The notes under the pieces were generated by a model. It did not search any database and was not told the origin of the DNA. It saw only the letters and a list, made by a program, of their open reading frames with translations. Positions 26,183 through 35,889 of a DNA stretch of 64,000 bases are shown piece by piece. How positions within the stretch are numbered: the first letter of the stretch is position 1; every line of letters starts with the position of its first letter. Source of the stretch: Pseudomonas putida (GTDB taxonomy: Bacteria > Pseudomonadota > Gammaproteobacteria > Pseudomonadales > Pseudomonadaceae). Location: NCBI GenBank assembly GCA_029953615.1, contig CP124529.1:1116001-1180000 (forward strand). The letters run 5' to 3'. The position numbers and the translations under genes are program-made.

Positions 26183-27889
26183 ATGTTTCTCTCCCGCTGG
26201 CTACCGGGCCTTGCCAACCTGCTGCGCTACCGCCGCGAGTGGTTCCACGCCGACCTGCAGGCCGGCCTGTCGGTGGCAGCCATCCAGATTCCCATTGCCA
26301 TCGCCTACGCGCAAATCGTCGGCCTGCCGCCGCAATACGGCCTGTACGCCTGTGTGCTGCCGATGATGGTCTATGCCCTGATCGGCAGCTCACGCCAGTT
26401 GATGGTCGGCCCCGACGCCGCCACCTGCGCGATGATCGCCGGTGCCGTGGCGCCGCTGGCCATGGGCGAGCCGCACCGGATTGCCGAACTGTCAGTGATC
26501 GTCACCCTGCTGGTCGGGGTCATGCTGATTGCCGCCGGTGTGGCCCGGGCCGGGTTCATCGCCAGCTTCTTCTCGCGGCCGATCCTGATTGGCTACCTCA
26601 ACGGCATCGGCCTGAGCCTGATCGCCGGGCAGTTGTCCAAGGTGGTGGGATTCAGGATCGAGGGCGACGGTTTCATCCTCAGCCTGATCAACTTCTTCCA
26701 GCGCCTGGGCGAAATCCATTGGGTAACACTGTTCATCGGCCTCGCCGCACTGGGCCTGCTGATCTGGCTACCACGGCGCTACCCGCGCCTGCCCGCGGCA
26801 CTGACAGTGGTCGCGCTGTTCATGCTGCTGGTCGGCCTGTTCGGCCTCGACCGCTTTGGCGTCGCCATCCTCGGCCCGGTACCCGCCGGTATCCCGCAGT
26901 TGGCCTGGCCACACAGTAACCTGGCAGAAATGAAAAGCCTGCTGCGCGACGCCCTGGGTATCGCCACCGTCAGCTTCTGCAGCGCCATGCTCACCGCACG
27001 CAGCTTTGCCGCCCGGCACGGCTACGCGATCAACGCCAACCACGAATTCGTCGCCCTGGGCGTAAGCAATCTGGCAGCCGGGGTTTCCCAGGGCTTTGCC
27101 ATCAGCGGTGCAGACTCGCGCACTGCGGTCAACGACATGGTCGGTGGCAAGAGCCAACTGGTGGGCATCATCGCAGCACTGGTCATCGCCCTGATCCTGC
27201 TGTTCTTCACCGCGCCGATGGCGTGGATCCCGCAGGCCGCGCTGGGTGCCGTGCTGCTGATGGCAGGCTGGGGGCTGATCGACATCAAGTCGCTGAAGCA
27301 TATCCGCCGCCTGAGCCGCTTCGAGTTCTGGCTGTGCCTGCTGACCACGGTCGGTGTGCTGAGCCTGGGCGTGCTGCCCGGCATCGTGTTTGCCGTGACC
27401 CTGGCGATCCTGCGCCTGCTGTACAGCATCTATCAGCCCACCGACGCGGTGCTGGGCTGGCTGCCGGGTACCGAAGGCCAGGTGGACATCCGCAAACACA
27501 AGGATGCCCGTACCGTGCCCGGGCTGGTGGTGTACCGCTTCGACGACGCGATCCTGTTCTTCAACGCCGACTATTTCAAGATGCGCCTGCTCGAAGCGGT
27601 GCAGAGCCACGACCAGCCCAAGGCCGTGCTGTTCGATGCCGAAGCGGTAACCAGCATCGACGTCAGCGGCATCGCCGCCCTGCGCGAAGTGCGCGACACC
27701 TTGGCGGCCCAGGGTATCCTGTTCGCCATAGCCCGCGCCCGCGGCACCTTTCTGCGCATGCTGGTGCGCTCGGGGATGGCCCGGGAGATGGAAGACAAAC
27801 TGCTGTTCGGCTCGGTGCGGGCGGGCATCCGTGCGTATCGGGTGTGGCGTAACAGGAGCCGCAGTGTGGAGGTGGCTGAGCAAAGTTGA
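26183..27889 (+). CDS. SulP family anion transporter with STAS domain
   Basis: The 568-residue inner-membrane transporter has about 12-14 membrane segments and a C-terminal cytoplasmic STAS domain (about 440-550). SulP signatures are AGLSVAAIQIPIAIAYAQIV and GLPPQYGLYACVLPM near the N-terminus. In the STAS domain, AVLFDAEAVTSIDVSGIAAL carries the conserved DxSG loop. SulP proteins carry sulfate, bicarbonate or dicarboxylates; no neighbouring gene identifies the substrate. A GAAAGGA ribosome-binding site precedes the ATG. Confidence 0.92.
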   Translation: MFLSRWLPGLANLLRYRREWFHADLQAGLSVAAIQIPIAIAYAQIVGLPPQYGLYACVLPMMVYALIGSSRQLMVGPDAATCAMIAGAVAPLAMGEPHRIAELSVIVTLLVGVMLIAAGVARAGFIASFFSRPILIGYLNGIGLSLIAGQLSKVVGFRIEGDGFILSLINFFQRLGEIHWVTLFIGLAALGLLIWLPRRYPRLPAALTVVALFMLLVGLFGLDRFGVAILGPVPAGIPQLAWPHSNLAEMKSLLRDALGIATVSFCSAMLTARSFAARHGYAINANHEFVALGVSNLAAGVSQGFAISGADSRTAVNDMVGGKSQLVGIIAALVIALILLFFTAPMAWIPQAALGAVLLMAGWGLIDIKSLKHIRRLSRFEFWLCLLTTVGVLSLGVLPGIVFAVTLAILRLLYSIYQPTDAVLGWLPGTEGQVDIRKHKDARTVPGLVVYRFDDAILFFNADYFKMRLLEAVQSHDQPKAVLFDAEAVTSIDVSGIAALREVRDTLAAQGILFAIARARGTFLRMLVRSGMAREMEDKLLFGSVRAGIRAYRVWRNRSRSVEVAEQS

Positions 27890-27907
27890 AAGATGCATGG
27901 TTGCCAC

Positions 27908-27941
27908 TGGCCCTATCGCCGGCAAGCCAGCTCCCATAGGT
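27908..27941. repeat. Single diverged REP-like element
   Basis: GGCCCTATCGCCGGCAAGCC followed by AGCTCCCATAGG resembles the REP family but uses the CGCCGGC core. It is a single copy without a partner, in the gap between the SulP and DUF4917 genes. Confidence 0.6.
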
Positions 27942-28052
27942 ATTGCGCTGCCGTCAGTGCCGCCGCAAGGCCGTTGGCTGAATACAACCCTCGCACACCT
28001 TGCATGACATGCTAAAGTCGCCCCGTTTTCGCTCCACCCAACGGACCCCAGC

Positions 28053-29060
28053 ATGCCCGCACTCGACGCCACCCTCATCCCCTGGCCAGAACTCGCCGCC
28101 CTGCACCCTTGCGATGCACTGCTGTTGGGCAACGGCGCCAGCCGCGCGCTGTGGAAGCCGTTCGGCTACTTCTCGCTGTTCGAGGAAGCGCAACGCGCCG
28201 GTCGCAAGAAAGGCCTGGCTGTCAGCGACCAGGCACTGTTCAAGTCACTGGGCACCGAACTGTTCGAGCCGGTGCTCAGCGCCCTCAACACCACCGTACG
28301 CACCAACGCCGCGCTGGCCATCAACTCCACCGCGCCGCTGAACCGCTACTACTCGATCAAGGAAGCGCTGATTCACGCCGTCCGCACGGTGCACCTGCCG
28401 TGGCCACTCATGCCGGCGGCCACCCTGGCAACCCTCAACCAGGCCCTGCGCGGCTACCGCAGCGTCTACACCAGCAACTACGACCTGCTGCTACCGTGGG
28501 CTGTGCAACACGCCCCGCACGGCTTCACCAAACTGTTCGACGAGCAAGGCTTCTTCGACGTGCGCCGCACCCGCGGCGAAGGCACCCGCGTGCTGCACCT
28601 GCATGGCGGCCTGCACCTGCTCAAGCTACCCGACGGCACCACCCGCCACCGCAGCGCCGACAGCGCCGAATTGCTCGATGGTTTTGCCGTGAACATTCCG
28701 GGCGAAGTGCCGTTGTTCGTCAACGAAGATCGCAGCGACGAGAAACTGCGCGCCATCCGCAACTCGGATTACCTTGGCTGGTGCCTGGGGCAGCTGGCGC
28801 AGGAAAGCCAGGGGCTATGCCTGTTCGGGCAGCATCTGGACAGCAGTGACCAGCACCTGCTCGAAGCCATCCGACAGGCCCGGCCGAAGCATCTGTCTAT
28901 TGCCATTAGGCCGTTGAGCGGGGCATCGGTGATCAACCAGAAGCAGCATTTTATGAATAGGTTCGGGGATATGTCAGGGACGGAGCTGCATTTCTTTGAT
29001 GCCAGTACGCATCCGTTGGGGCAAGCAGCGTTGGTTATTGAAGCGCCAGCTCGCACCTGA
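28053..29060 (+). CDS. DUF4917 family protein (SIR2-like fold)
   Basis: The 335-residue protein has SIR2-like landmarks: DALLLGNGASRALW near the N-terminus (nucleotide-binding Gly motif), YRSVYTSNYDLLLPWAV in the middle (the TxNYD pattern of SIR2-like proteins) and VLHLHGGLHLLK. The C-terminal third contains GLCLFGQHLDSSDQHLLEAI, reminiscent of the SIR2-type IxGxSxxDxH loop. This matches DUF4917 as I know it. SIR2-like NAD hydrolases are common in phage defence, but no partner gene is present, so a defence role is only a possibility. Confidence 0.75.
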   Translation: MPALDATLIPWPELAALHPCDALLLGNGASRALWKPFGYFSLFEEAQRAGRKKGLAVSDQALFKSLGTELFEPVLSALNTTVRTNAALAINSTAPLNRYYSIKEALIHAVRTVHLPWPLMPAATLATLNQALRGYRSVYTSNYDLLLPWAVQHAPHGFTKLFDEQGFFDVRRTRGEGTRVLHLHGGLHLLKLPDGTTRHRSADSAELLDGFAVNIPGEVPLFVNEDRSDEKLRAIRNSDYLGWCLGQLAQESQGLCLFGQHLDSSDQHLLEAIRQARPKHLSIAIRPLSGASVINQKQHFMNRFGDMSGTELHFFDASTHPLGQAALVIEAPART

Positions 29061-29078
29061 CCGAATAACGCGGCCAGT

Positions 29079-29196
29079 TGCAGGAGCGGCCTTGTGTCGC
29101 GAAAGGGCTGCGAAGCAGCCCCCGGATTCCAGCGCAGATGCCCAAATTGCTGGGGCTGCTTCGCAGCCCTTTCGCGACACAAGGCCGCTCCTACAA
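29079..29196. repeat. Large inverted repeat of a second REP-like family
   Basis: Two 45-base arms (29079-29123 and 29152-29196) are inverted copies with one mismatch, separated by 28 bases. Each arm contains GGCCTTGTGTCGCGAAAGGG and CTGCGAAGCAGCCCC, which is itself palindromic. The core differs from the CGCGGGC family elsewhere in the window. It lies between two convergent genes. Confidence 0.85.
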
Positions 29197-29225
29197 GAGC
29201 CAGCCCGTTGAACCAACCGTATGCA

Positions 29226-30269
29226 TCAAGGCGCCGATGCGGTTGTCACCTGCACGGCCGGGCCAACTGCAACCGGCTCAGGCATCGCTACATCGCCACC
29301 CAGCTGGCGAATTTGCCGAATCTGCTGGACCCTGTTCAGGTTTTCCCAGGCGACGGGGTAGTGCCCCGGCGACAACTCTATCGCGCTGCGGAAAAACTGC
29401 TCGGCCACATCCAGCTTGCCTTCCACCAGGCAGACATAGCCAACGTCATTGCTGGCCTCGGCACGCTTTTCGACCTGTTCGAAAGCAGACACTGCCTCCT
29501 CATAGCGCCCCATGCGCGCCAGCAGCAACCCGTAGTTGCGCCAAAGCGGTTTGTAGGTCCCGTCGTAGCTCACACCACGTTTGTAGCGGAGCTCGGCATC
29601 GGCCCATTGCCCGGCCATGTAGTAGGAGTACCCCAGACTGTTCTGCACCAACGCCGACCGTGGATCGATGAGCTCGGCCAGGCGGTAGTACGTCTGCGCT
29701 TCGGTGAAGTTGTCGGCCAGATCCGCAAGCACCCCCAGCCCGTTGTATGCCTTGAGCGGTGACTTGCTGTCGACCCTGAGCGCAGCCGCCCCGGCCTGGG
29801 CGTTGGCCGGGTCCTTGGTGAAGCGCTTCTGATCCACGGCTACTGCCTTCAACAGCATCGCCTTGGCCTGCTCGTGTTTGCGCATGGACAGGTTCAGCAG
29901 GCCCATTTCGGTCAGGGCATCGGGGTTTTCCGGCGCCTTGCCCAGTACCTCGGTGAAGGCCATCTCGGCCAGCTGGTTATTGCCGCGCTCACGATGGATA
30001 CGGCCAACCCAGACCAGGGCCTCATAACGTTCAGGCGCCAGTTCAAGCACGCGCAAGTACTGGTACAGCGCCTGGTCCAGGTCGCCGGCCTGGTAAGCCA
30101 TCGCCGCCATCTGCATCGCCTGGTCGGGCGAGTTGCTCTGCGACTGCACCTGGTAGAGCACCGAATTGCCAGCGGAATAGACTGACCGTACACCGTTCAA
30201 GTCTGGCCCAGTGCTCTGGCAACCCGAAAGCACGGCTATCATGGTCAACAGCAAGCTGATCCTGTTCAT
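29226..30269 (-). CDS. tadD: Tad pilus TPR lipoprotein TadD
   Basis: TadD is a tetratricopeptide-repeat lipoprotein needed for assembly of the Tad secretin and pilus. The 347-residue product has a lipoprotein signal, MNRISLLLTMIAVLSGCQST (Cys17). At least five TPR units follow (for example AYQAGDLDQALYQYLRVLEL, MGRYEEAVSAFEQV and EGKLDVAEQFFRSAIELSP). It is the last gene of the 14-gene minus-strand Tad operon, starting 2 bases after tadC. A large inverted repeat downstream probably ends the transcript. Confidence 0.92.
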   Translation of the reverse strand: MNRISLLLTMIAVLSGCQSTGPDLNGVRSVYSAGNSVLYQVQSQSNSPDQAMQMAAMAYQAGDLDQALYQYLRVLELAPERYEALVWVGRIHRERGNNQLAEMAFTEVLGKAPENPDALTEMGLLNLSMRKHEQAKAMLLKAVAVDQKRFTKDPANAQAGAAALRVDSKSPLKAYNGLGVLADLADNFTEAQTYYRLAELIDPRSALVQNSLGYSYYMAGQWADAELRYKRGVSYDGTYKPLWRNYGLLLARMGRYEEAVSAFEQVEKRAEASNDVGYVCLVEGKLDVAEQFFRSAIELSPGHYPVAWENLNRVQQIRQIRQLGGDVAMPEPVAVGPAVQVTTASAP

Positions 30270-30270
30270 G

Positions 30271-31239
30271 TCATAGCTTCCCGAACGTTCTAAGTGCCCC
30301 GATGATCACCGGGCCGATGGCGACCAGAAAAAAGCTTGGCCACAGACAGAAAATTAGCGGAAAAACCAGCTTTGTTCCGATCTTCGCGCCCATTTCCTCG
30401 GCGGCCTGCATGCGCCGGTCACGAAACTCCTCGGCATAGATGCGCAGGGTAGCCCCTACGCTGGTGCCGAAACGGATGCTCTGGGCCAGCAGGCTGACCA
30501 AGCCCTGGATGTCTTCCAGGCCGGTGCGAGAGGCCAGTTGCCGCAGCGCTTCGGTACTGGAAATGCCAGCGCGGATCTGCGCATTGACCAACGCCAGTTC
30601 CTCGGCCAGTTCGGCCTGGCTGACCGCCATTTCTTCGGCCACCCGCTCTATCGCCTGGGGCAACGCCAGGCCCGACTCCACGCAAACCACCATCAAGTCC
30701 AGGGCGTCAGGAAAGGCCGCACGCAACCGACCCTGTCGAGCCTTCTTGCGCTTGTCGACATACACCGCCGGCAGCAACCATCCAACGGCCGCTCCCGTCA
30801 GCACCACGGCGATGATCGTGAGTGACGAAAGATTGGGGACCAGTGGAAGTGTAAACAGCGAGATACCCATCAGCATCAACGGCAGCAGCAAGCGCACGGC
30901 CCAGTAAACCTGTACCGCTGACGCCGAGCCATAACCCGCGTGGGTCAACAGGGTTCGGGTGGCTGACGCCTCCCCCTGCGCAGAAGGGCCAAGGCGCTGA
31001 CCGACCCGTTCCAGTAAAAGCTGCAGGTTTCCTGGCGCTTCCCGCCCGACCGCAACGCTGGAATGATCACGCTTTATCAATGCGAGGCGACGTCGCAAAG
31101 GGCTCTGCAACCCCTGCACCAGTAACGCCACGGTGATCACCGCAATGACCGTGCTCATTCCGATCGCACCGACGATCAACAAGCGTGCAAGTGCCTCATT
31201 GTCCGTCACCCGACTCAGCAAACCGAGCAAGTAATCCAT
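30271..31239 (-). CDS. tadC: Tad pilus inner-membrane platform protein TadC
   Basis: TadC is a GspF-like (T2SS_F) inner-membrane protein that partners TadB to transmit force from the TadA ATPase. From ATG 31239 it has 322 residues with N-terminal and paired mid-protein membrane segments. The T2SSF domain carries AFPDALDLMVVCVESGLALPQAIERVAEE, and the C-terminal membrane segment ends FFLVAIGPVIIGALRTFGKL. A GGGGGGA ribosome-binding site favours 31239 over a GTG two codons upstream. Confidence 0.92.
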   Translation of the reverse strand: MDYLLGLLSRVTDNEALARLLIVGAIGMSTVIAVITVALLVQGLQSPLRRRLALIKRDHSSVAVGREAPGNLQLLLERVGQRLGPSAQGEASATRTLLTHAGYGSASAVQVYWAVRLLLPLMLMGISLFTLPLVPNLSSLTIIAVVLTGAAVGWLLPAVYVDKRKKARQGRLRAAFPDALDLMVVCVESGLALPQAIERVAEEMAVSQAELAEELALVNAQIRAGISSTEALRQLASRTGLEDIQGLVSLLAQSIRFGTSVGATLRIYAEEFRDRRMQAAEEMGAKIGTKLVFPLIFCLWPSFFLVAIGPVIIGALRTFGKL

Positions 31240-31266
31240 GACCAACGTCCCCCCTGAGAGCCCCGC

Positions 31267-32253
31267 TCAAACCTGGATACGGATGATTTTGCGGATCCAG
31301 AAAATCCCGACCAACATGGCGCCAAAAGCCGCCAGGATCAGCTTCTGTCCGAAAGGATCGTTGATCAGCGTTGGCATGTATGTGGGGCTTGTGAACATGA
31401 TCCCCGCCGCCAGCACAAAGGGGACGGCCACTAACACCCAGGCCGACATTCGCCCTTCGGCCGACATTGTCCTGACCTTGCGCTGAAAGCGAAAACGCCC
31501 GCGGATCAGGCTGCTGAGGCGCTCCAGTACTTCGGTCAGGTTGCCGCCGGTCTCGCGATGAATGAGGATCGAAGTCACCATCATCATTACGGTCATGCTC
31601 GGCATCCTCTCCAGCAGGCCAAGCATGGCCCGGCGCACATCGTTACCGTAGTTGATGTCGGCGAAGGTCAGGCCGAATTCATGCGCTACCGGTCCCTTGT
31701 GCTCTTCGGCCACCAGGCGCAGGGTTTCATTGAAGGGATGCCCGGCGCGCAATGCCCGGCACATGGCTTCCAGCGCGTCCGGCAAACCCTCCTCGAATCT
31801 GGCGAAACGCTTGCCACGGTCTTTGATGATTTTCAGCAGCGGCAGCCAGAACGCTACGAACGCTGCCGCCAGCGCCAACCACCAGTATGGCAAGAACACC
31901 CAAGCCAGCATCCCGGCAGCCGCTGCCAGCACGAGCCCCGTCAACAATACCCGATAGGCGCGATAGTCATGCCCGGCCTGTTCGATCAACTGCGTCAGCG
32001 TCGCCATGAAGGGCAATTGCTCGAGTCGCGCCTCCAGCGGCGACAAACGTGTCAGGTACTTCTGCCGCAACACGGTCTGCATGTTCGGCAGATGGCTCGC
32101 CCGCTCCAGAATCACCAGCCGGCTGCGGATACGTTTGCGGACCTTGCCCGCTTCGCCGAACACTGGCACCACCAACCCTTGGCTGAGGAGAAACACGGCA
32201 ACGAACACCATGCCAAGAAATATCAGGATGAATTCAACAGGTATCTGGCTCAT
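31267..32253 (-). CDS. tadB: Tad pilus inner-membrane platform protein TadB
   Basis: TadB is a GspF-like platform protein paralogous to TadC. From ATG 32253 it has 328 residues. It has an N-terminal membrane helix, a central pair of helices ([20 protein letters not shown] and [16 protein letters not shown]), the T2SSF domain ([26 protein letters not shown]) and a C-terminal hydrophobic part. Its ATG overlaps the tadA stop (ATGA), which supports translational coupling and this start. Confidence 0.92.
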   Translation of the reverse strand: MSQIPVEFILIFLGMVFVAVFLLSQGLVVPVFGEAGKVRKRIRSRLVILERASHLPNMQTVLRQKYLTRLSPLEARLEQLPFMATLTQLIEQAGHDYRAYRVLLTGLVLAAAAGMLAWVFLPYWWLALAAAFVAFWLPLLKIIKDRGKRFARFEEGLPDALEAMCRALRAGHPFNETLRLVAEEHKGPVAHEFGLTFADINYGNDVRRAMLGLLERMPSMTVMMMVTSILIHRETGGNLTEVLERLSSLIRGRFRFQRKVRTMSAEGRMSAWVLVAVPFVLAAGIMFTSPTYMPTLINDPFGQKLILAAFGAMLVGIFWIRKIIRIQV

Positions 32254-33692
32254 GGTTGACGAGCCTCCATCCATTCCGGCCTGAACATCGTCAGCGGCAG
32301 CTCGATCCCGCGCTTTGCCAAGGCATCGCGAAAGGCCGGGACCATGCCACTGGGGCGGAAGTCACCCAGCACCTGGCCCTGCTCATTCACACCATTGCGG
32401 ACAAACGAGAAGATCTCGGTCATGGTGATGATTTCGCCCTCCATGCCATTGACCTCCTGCACGCTTACCAACCGCCGCTTGCCGTCTTCCTGCCGCTCCA
32501 GCTGAATCACCACATCGATGGCCGAAGCGATCTGCTGCCGCATGGCCTTGATCGGGAATGTAGCGCCAGACATCAACACCATGTTTTCGACCCGGCCCAA
32601 CGCATCGCGCGCAGTATTGGCATGGATCGTGGTCAGCGAACCATCGTGGCCGGTATTCATTGCCGTCAGCATGTCCAGGGCCTCGGCGCCACGCACCTCA
32701 CCAATCACGATACGGTCGGGGCGCATCCGCAGGCTGTTGCGTACCAGCTCACGCTGGCCCACCTCACCGCGCCCCTCGATGTTCGCCGGCCGTGTTTCCA
32801 GGCGCACAACATGGGGCTGCTGCAGTTGCAGCTCGGCCGAGTCCTCGATGGTGACGATGCGCTCGTTATGGGGAATGAAGCTGGAAAGCACATTGAGCAT
32901 GGTGGTCTTGCCGCAGCCGGTGCCGCCGGAGATCAGCACGTTCAGTCGGCCCCGTACGATCGCCTTGAGCAGCAGCGCAATGGCCGGCGTCAGGGCGCCC
33001 GCCTGGATCAGGCTGTCGGTATTGAGCAGGTCCACGGCAAAGCGGCGAATCGAGACACTTGGCCCATCGATGGCCAGCGGCGGGATGATCGCATTGACAC
33101 GTGAGCCATCCTTGAGCCGGGCATCGACCAACGGCGAAGACTCGTCGATACGCCGGCCGAGACTGGAGACGATGCGATCGATGATGTTGAGCAAGTGCTG
33201 ATCATCGCGAAAACGCACATCGGTGCGTTGCAACTTGCCGAAGCGCTCGACGTACACCGAGTCATGGCCGTTGACCAGGATATCGGACACCGTGTGATCG
33301 GCCAGCAGTGGCTCCAGCGGGCCAAGGCCAAGCACCTCGTCGGTGATCTGCTTGATGATCAACTGGCGGCTGGCAGAACTCACCGGCGCCGAATGCTCAT
33401 CGAGCAGACGCTGGCAGATATCGCGAATCTGCCGCACGGCCTCGGCTTGCTCGAGCGAGTCGAGCAGGGACAGGTCCATGACCTTGAGCAGTTGCTGATA
33501 GGTTTTCTCTCGCCACTCGGCTTCCACCGAGGTGACCTGGCTTTTCGTTTCAAACAGAACATCGGGCGCTGGTTGTTCCCACGCCATCAGCGCCTCTGCC
33601 GGATCCTTCGCCCCGCCACCCTGCTTCGACGGCGTCGACGGCTCGGGGATGGCTGCCTGGTTGCGCAAACGGTTACGGAAATCGCTAAGCAT
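32250..33692 (-). CDS. tadA: Tad pilus secretion ATPase TadA/CpaF
   Basis: This is a hexameric type II/IV secretion ATPase that powers assembly of Flp pilin. The 480-residue product has Walker A GGTGCGKT (256-263), an Asp box near [14 protein letters not shown], Walker [10 protein letters not shown] (327-335) and the His box [13 protein letters not shown]. The first 60 residues are a variable linker. It follows tadZ by 3 bases and overlaps tadB by 4. In single-ATPase Tad systems this protein drives both extension and retraction. Confidence 0.96.
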   Translation of the reverse strand: MLSDFRNRLRNQAAIPEPSTPSKQGGGAKDPAEALMAWEQPAPDVLFETKSQVTSVEAEWREKTYQQLLKVMDLSLLDSLEQAEAVRQIRDICQRLLDEHSAPVSSASRQLIIKQITDEVLGLGPLEPLLADHTVSDILVNGHDSVYVERFGKLQRTDVRFRDDQHLLNIIDRIVSSLGRRIDESSPLVDARLKDGSRVNAIIPPLAIDGPSVSIRRFAVDLLNTDSLIQAGALTPAIALLLKAIVRGRLNVLISGGTGCGKTTMLNVLSSFIPHNERIVTIEDSAELQLQQPHVVRLETRPANIEGRGEVGQRELVRNSLRMRPDRIVIGEVRGAEALDMLTAMNTGHDGSLTTIHANTARDALGRVENMVLMSGATFPIKAMRQQIASAIDVVIQLERQEDGKRRLVSVQEVNGMEGEIITMTEIFSFVRNGVNEQGQVLGDFRPSGMVPAFRDALAKRGIELPLTMFRPEWMEARQP

Positions 33693-33695
33693 GGT

Positions 33696-34913
33696 TCACC
33701 CCCGAAAAACACGCTTGAAGGCGCGCTTGAACAAGCCACTACCCGTGTCCACCTGCGCACCGGCCAACTCGTCGGCCAGGCCACGCAGTGCCTGGGCAAT
33801 CGCCGAGCGAGGTGCTTGCAGGCCCAAGGGCACACCCGTGTTCTGGCTTTGGTTGATAACGCTGAAGTCATTGGGCAGCTTCACGATATTGGTGCAGCGC
33901 AATGCCTCGCCAATGTCCTTGAGGCTGACCGGCGCCGCCTTGTCGTAGCGGTTGACCACTACCTCCAGCTGATTGCCGCGTACGCCCAGGTCATCGCGCA
34001 GAATGCGCGCCAGGGAACTGGCGTCGCGCAGGTGGTTGACGCTCTGCTGTATCACCACATACACCCGGTCGGCCTGCTCCAGCACCGAGGCGGTGATGTG
34101 ATCGATCTGCCGCGGCAAGTCCGCCACCACCCAGTCATAGTTGGCCCGCGCCAGCTGCAGCAGCGCATCGAGCTGTTCGGCCTGAACATCCTGCGGCAGG
34201 CACAGCTCATTGGCCCGGCTGCCAAGCACATGCAAGGACGGGCTGAAATGGCTGCAAAACCCGCGCAGTGCAACACCATCCATTTCTTTTACCTGCTGCA
34301 ACACCTCCAGCTGGCTGTGCGACTGCGCCACGTCCAGATGATGCGACACGCTGCCAAACTGCAGGTCCAGGTCCAGCAACAGGGTGTTGCCCTTGAGGCT
34401 GAGCTGATGCGCCAGGTTACAGGCCAGTACCGTGCCGCCGGAGCCGCCCTTGGCATTCATCACCGCGACCAGTTTCCCTGTTGCCGTGCTGATGGTCTGG
34501 GTTTCCATGACCATACGGTTCAAGGCTGAGATGAGCTCCGTGGCAACGATGGGCTCCGGCAGAAAATCGCGCGCACCGGCCTGCATCGCCAGGCGCATGC
34601 CTTCCCGATCGTCCAAAAGGCCACACAGCAACAGCGGCGGGCGCTCGTGGGCCGGGCGTTGCAACAGGGCTGCCAGTTCCTCGCGCCACAGCTGGCCGAC
34701 GCGCAGCAGCAGAAAATCGGGCATCCGGTCCAGCCCGTACAGAGGGTCGCAATGCCCATTGCTCACCTGACGAACATTCACCTCCAGACCGGCGATGCGC
34801 TGACAGATTTCCTGCAACTGACGCAAGGCCAGCGCGTCTGAACTGCTGATCAACAGACGCATCCCGGGCTTGATGGAGGTAGCGGATACGGAACTCTCCC
34901 TAAGATTCAGCAT
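33696..34913 (-). CDS. tadZ: Tad pilus localisation protein TadZ/CpaE
   Basis: TadZ is a MinD/ParA-like protein that places the Tad machine, often at a cell pole. The 405-residue product has an N-terminal receiver-like domain (about 15-130) without full phosphorylation residues. An atypical ParA-type ATPase domain begins VAVMNAKGGSGGTVLACNLA. The P-loop has Gly where Lys is usual (KGGSGGT), typical of CpaE/TadZ proteins, so ATP hydrolysis may be weak or absent. It overlaps the preceding TadE-like gene by 7 bases. Confidence 0.9.
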   Translation of the reverse strand: MLNLRESSVSATSIKPGMRLLISSSDALALRQLQEICQRIAGLEVNVRQVSNGHCDPLYGLDRMPDFLLLRVGQLWREELAALLQRPAHERPPLLLCGLLDDREGMRLAMQAGARDFLPEPIVATELISALNRMVMETQTISTATGKLVAVMNAKGGSGGTVLACNLAHQLSLKGNTLLLDLDLQFGSVSHHLDVAQSHSQLEVLQQVKEMDGVALRGFCSHFSPSLHVLGSRANELCLPQDVQAEQLDALLQLARANYDWVVADLPRQIDHITASVLEQADRVYVVIQQSVNHLRDASSLARILRDDLGVRGNQLEVVVNRYDKAAPVSLKDIGEALRCTNIVKLPNDFSVINQSQNTGVPLGLQAPRSAIAQALRGLADELAGAQVDTGSGLFKRAFKRVFRG

Positions 34914-35410
34914 GGCGTGATCTCCGGTACGACATCCGCCTCGGTATGACGCCCGAGGCTCTCGCGGGGTAAGGTCGCCTTGAATACTGGCAGGGTAATG
35001 GGTACCCCAAAACCTGGAATAAACAGGCTGAATTGAAAGTTCTGCAGCGTCAGCTGCACATAGCGGACAGCAGCAAACCCGGTAGCGCTCACCAGGTCAC
35101 CGGGGTTGGCGACCTGTGCACCGTTCTTGTCCAGGTAGCGCAGGGTCAGGTCCGAGGTGTCCAGGTCGGCCAGCAGGCCGCTGGCTCCACTGTCGCCTGC
35201 AGTGTTGAATATCGCCCGACGCAGCACCACCGGATCACTGATATTGCACACCGCGGCCAAACGTGCACCACGCCGAACGGACTCATTCAGCACGTTCACG
35301 GTGTAATACAAGCGGCCTATTTCAAGCACCCCGAACAGCAGCGTGAACATCAACGCACTGACGATGGCGAACTCCACCACGTACACGCCCTGCATGTCTT
35401 TGCGCTTCAT
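34907..35410 (-). CDS. TadE/TadF-like minor pseudopilin
   Basis: The 167-residue protein starts MKRKDMQGVYVVEFAIVSALMFTLL. A short basic leader, Gly, then VYVVEFAIV with Glu at +5 and a hydrophobic helix is the TadE-like prepilin pattern. It is probably processed by TadV. It follows the other TadE-like gene with a TGATG stop/start overlap. By position it is the TadF equivalent, but the TadE/TadF split cannot be settled from sequence alone. Confidence 0.85.
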   Translation of the reverse strand: MKRKDMQGVYVVEFAIVSALMFTLLFGVLEIGRLYYTVNVLNESVRRGARLAAVCNISDPVVLRRAIFNTAGDSGASGLLADLDTSDLTLRYLDKNGAQVANPGDLVSATGFAAVRYVQLTLQNFQFSLFIPGFGVPITLPVFKATLPRESLGRHTEADVVPEITPC

Positions 35411-35880
35411 CACAGTGCCCTCATCACGGTGGTGGCAACCAACGGGAAATTCAGCGCCGCGCCGTTGCCGAAAAATGCCGGAATGCCGTTGGCGATCAGC
35501 GGGGAAAAAACCGTGCTGATGGTCACCTGCACATGGTCGTTGGTACCCGCAACCTTGGCCACCTGCACGGTAGTGTTGGCCGGCATCCCGGTCAGGCTAC
35601 AGGGCGGCGTAGAAGGCGCGCCGTACACCGCCACGTACTTGGTCATGCAGTCGAGGTCGGCGCTCACCTCGACCTTGCCCAGGGTCGAGTTCCAGGCCTG
35701 GCTGGCGACAAAGCGTGCGGCATCCCGGCTGCCCTGCAGCAAGCTGTTGTACTGGTAGAGCATGCGGCCAAACTCGCCGAAAGCCAGCAAGGTAAGCAGC
35801 AGCAGCGGCAGGGTGATGGTGAACTCGACGATTGCCACCCCTTGCTGGCGCTGCGCACGCGTGAGCCTGTGAAGTTTCAT
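35410..35880 (-). CDS. tadE: TadE-like minor pseudopilin
   Basis: The 156-residue protein has a basic leader and a pseudopilin site: RQQG then VAIVEFTITLPLLLLTLLAF, with Glu at +5. A soluble domain of about 110 residues with two Cys pairs follows. In Actinobacillus, TadE and TadF are processed by the TadV peptidase and are required for pilus assembly. An AGGAG ribosome-binding site lies before the ATG at 35880. tadG lies 10 bases upstream. Confidence 0.9.
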   Translation of the reverse strand: MKLHRLTRAQRQQGVAIVEFTITLPLLLLTLLAFGEFGRMLYQYNSLLQGSRDAARFVASQAWNSTLGKVEVSADLDCMTKYVAVYGAPSTPPCSLTGMPANTTVQVAKVAGTNDHVQVTISTVFSPLIANGIPAFFGNGAALNFPLVATTVMRAL

Positions 35881-35889
35881 GACACGCTC

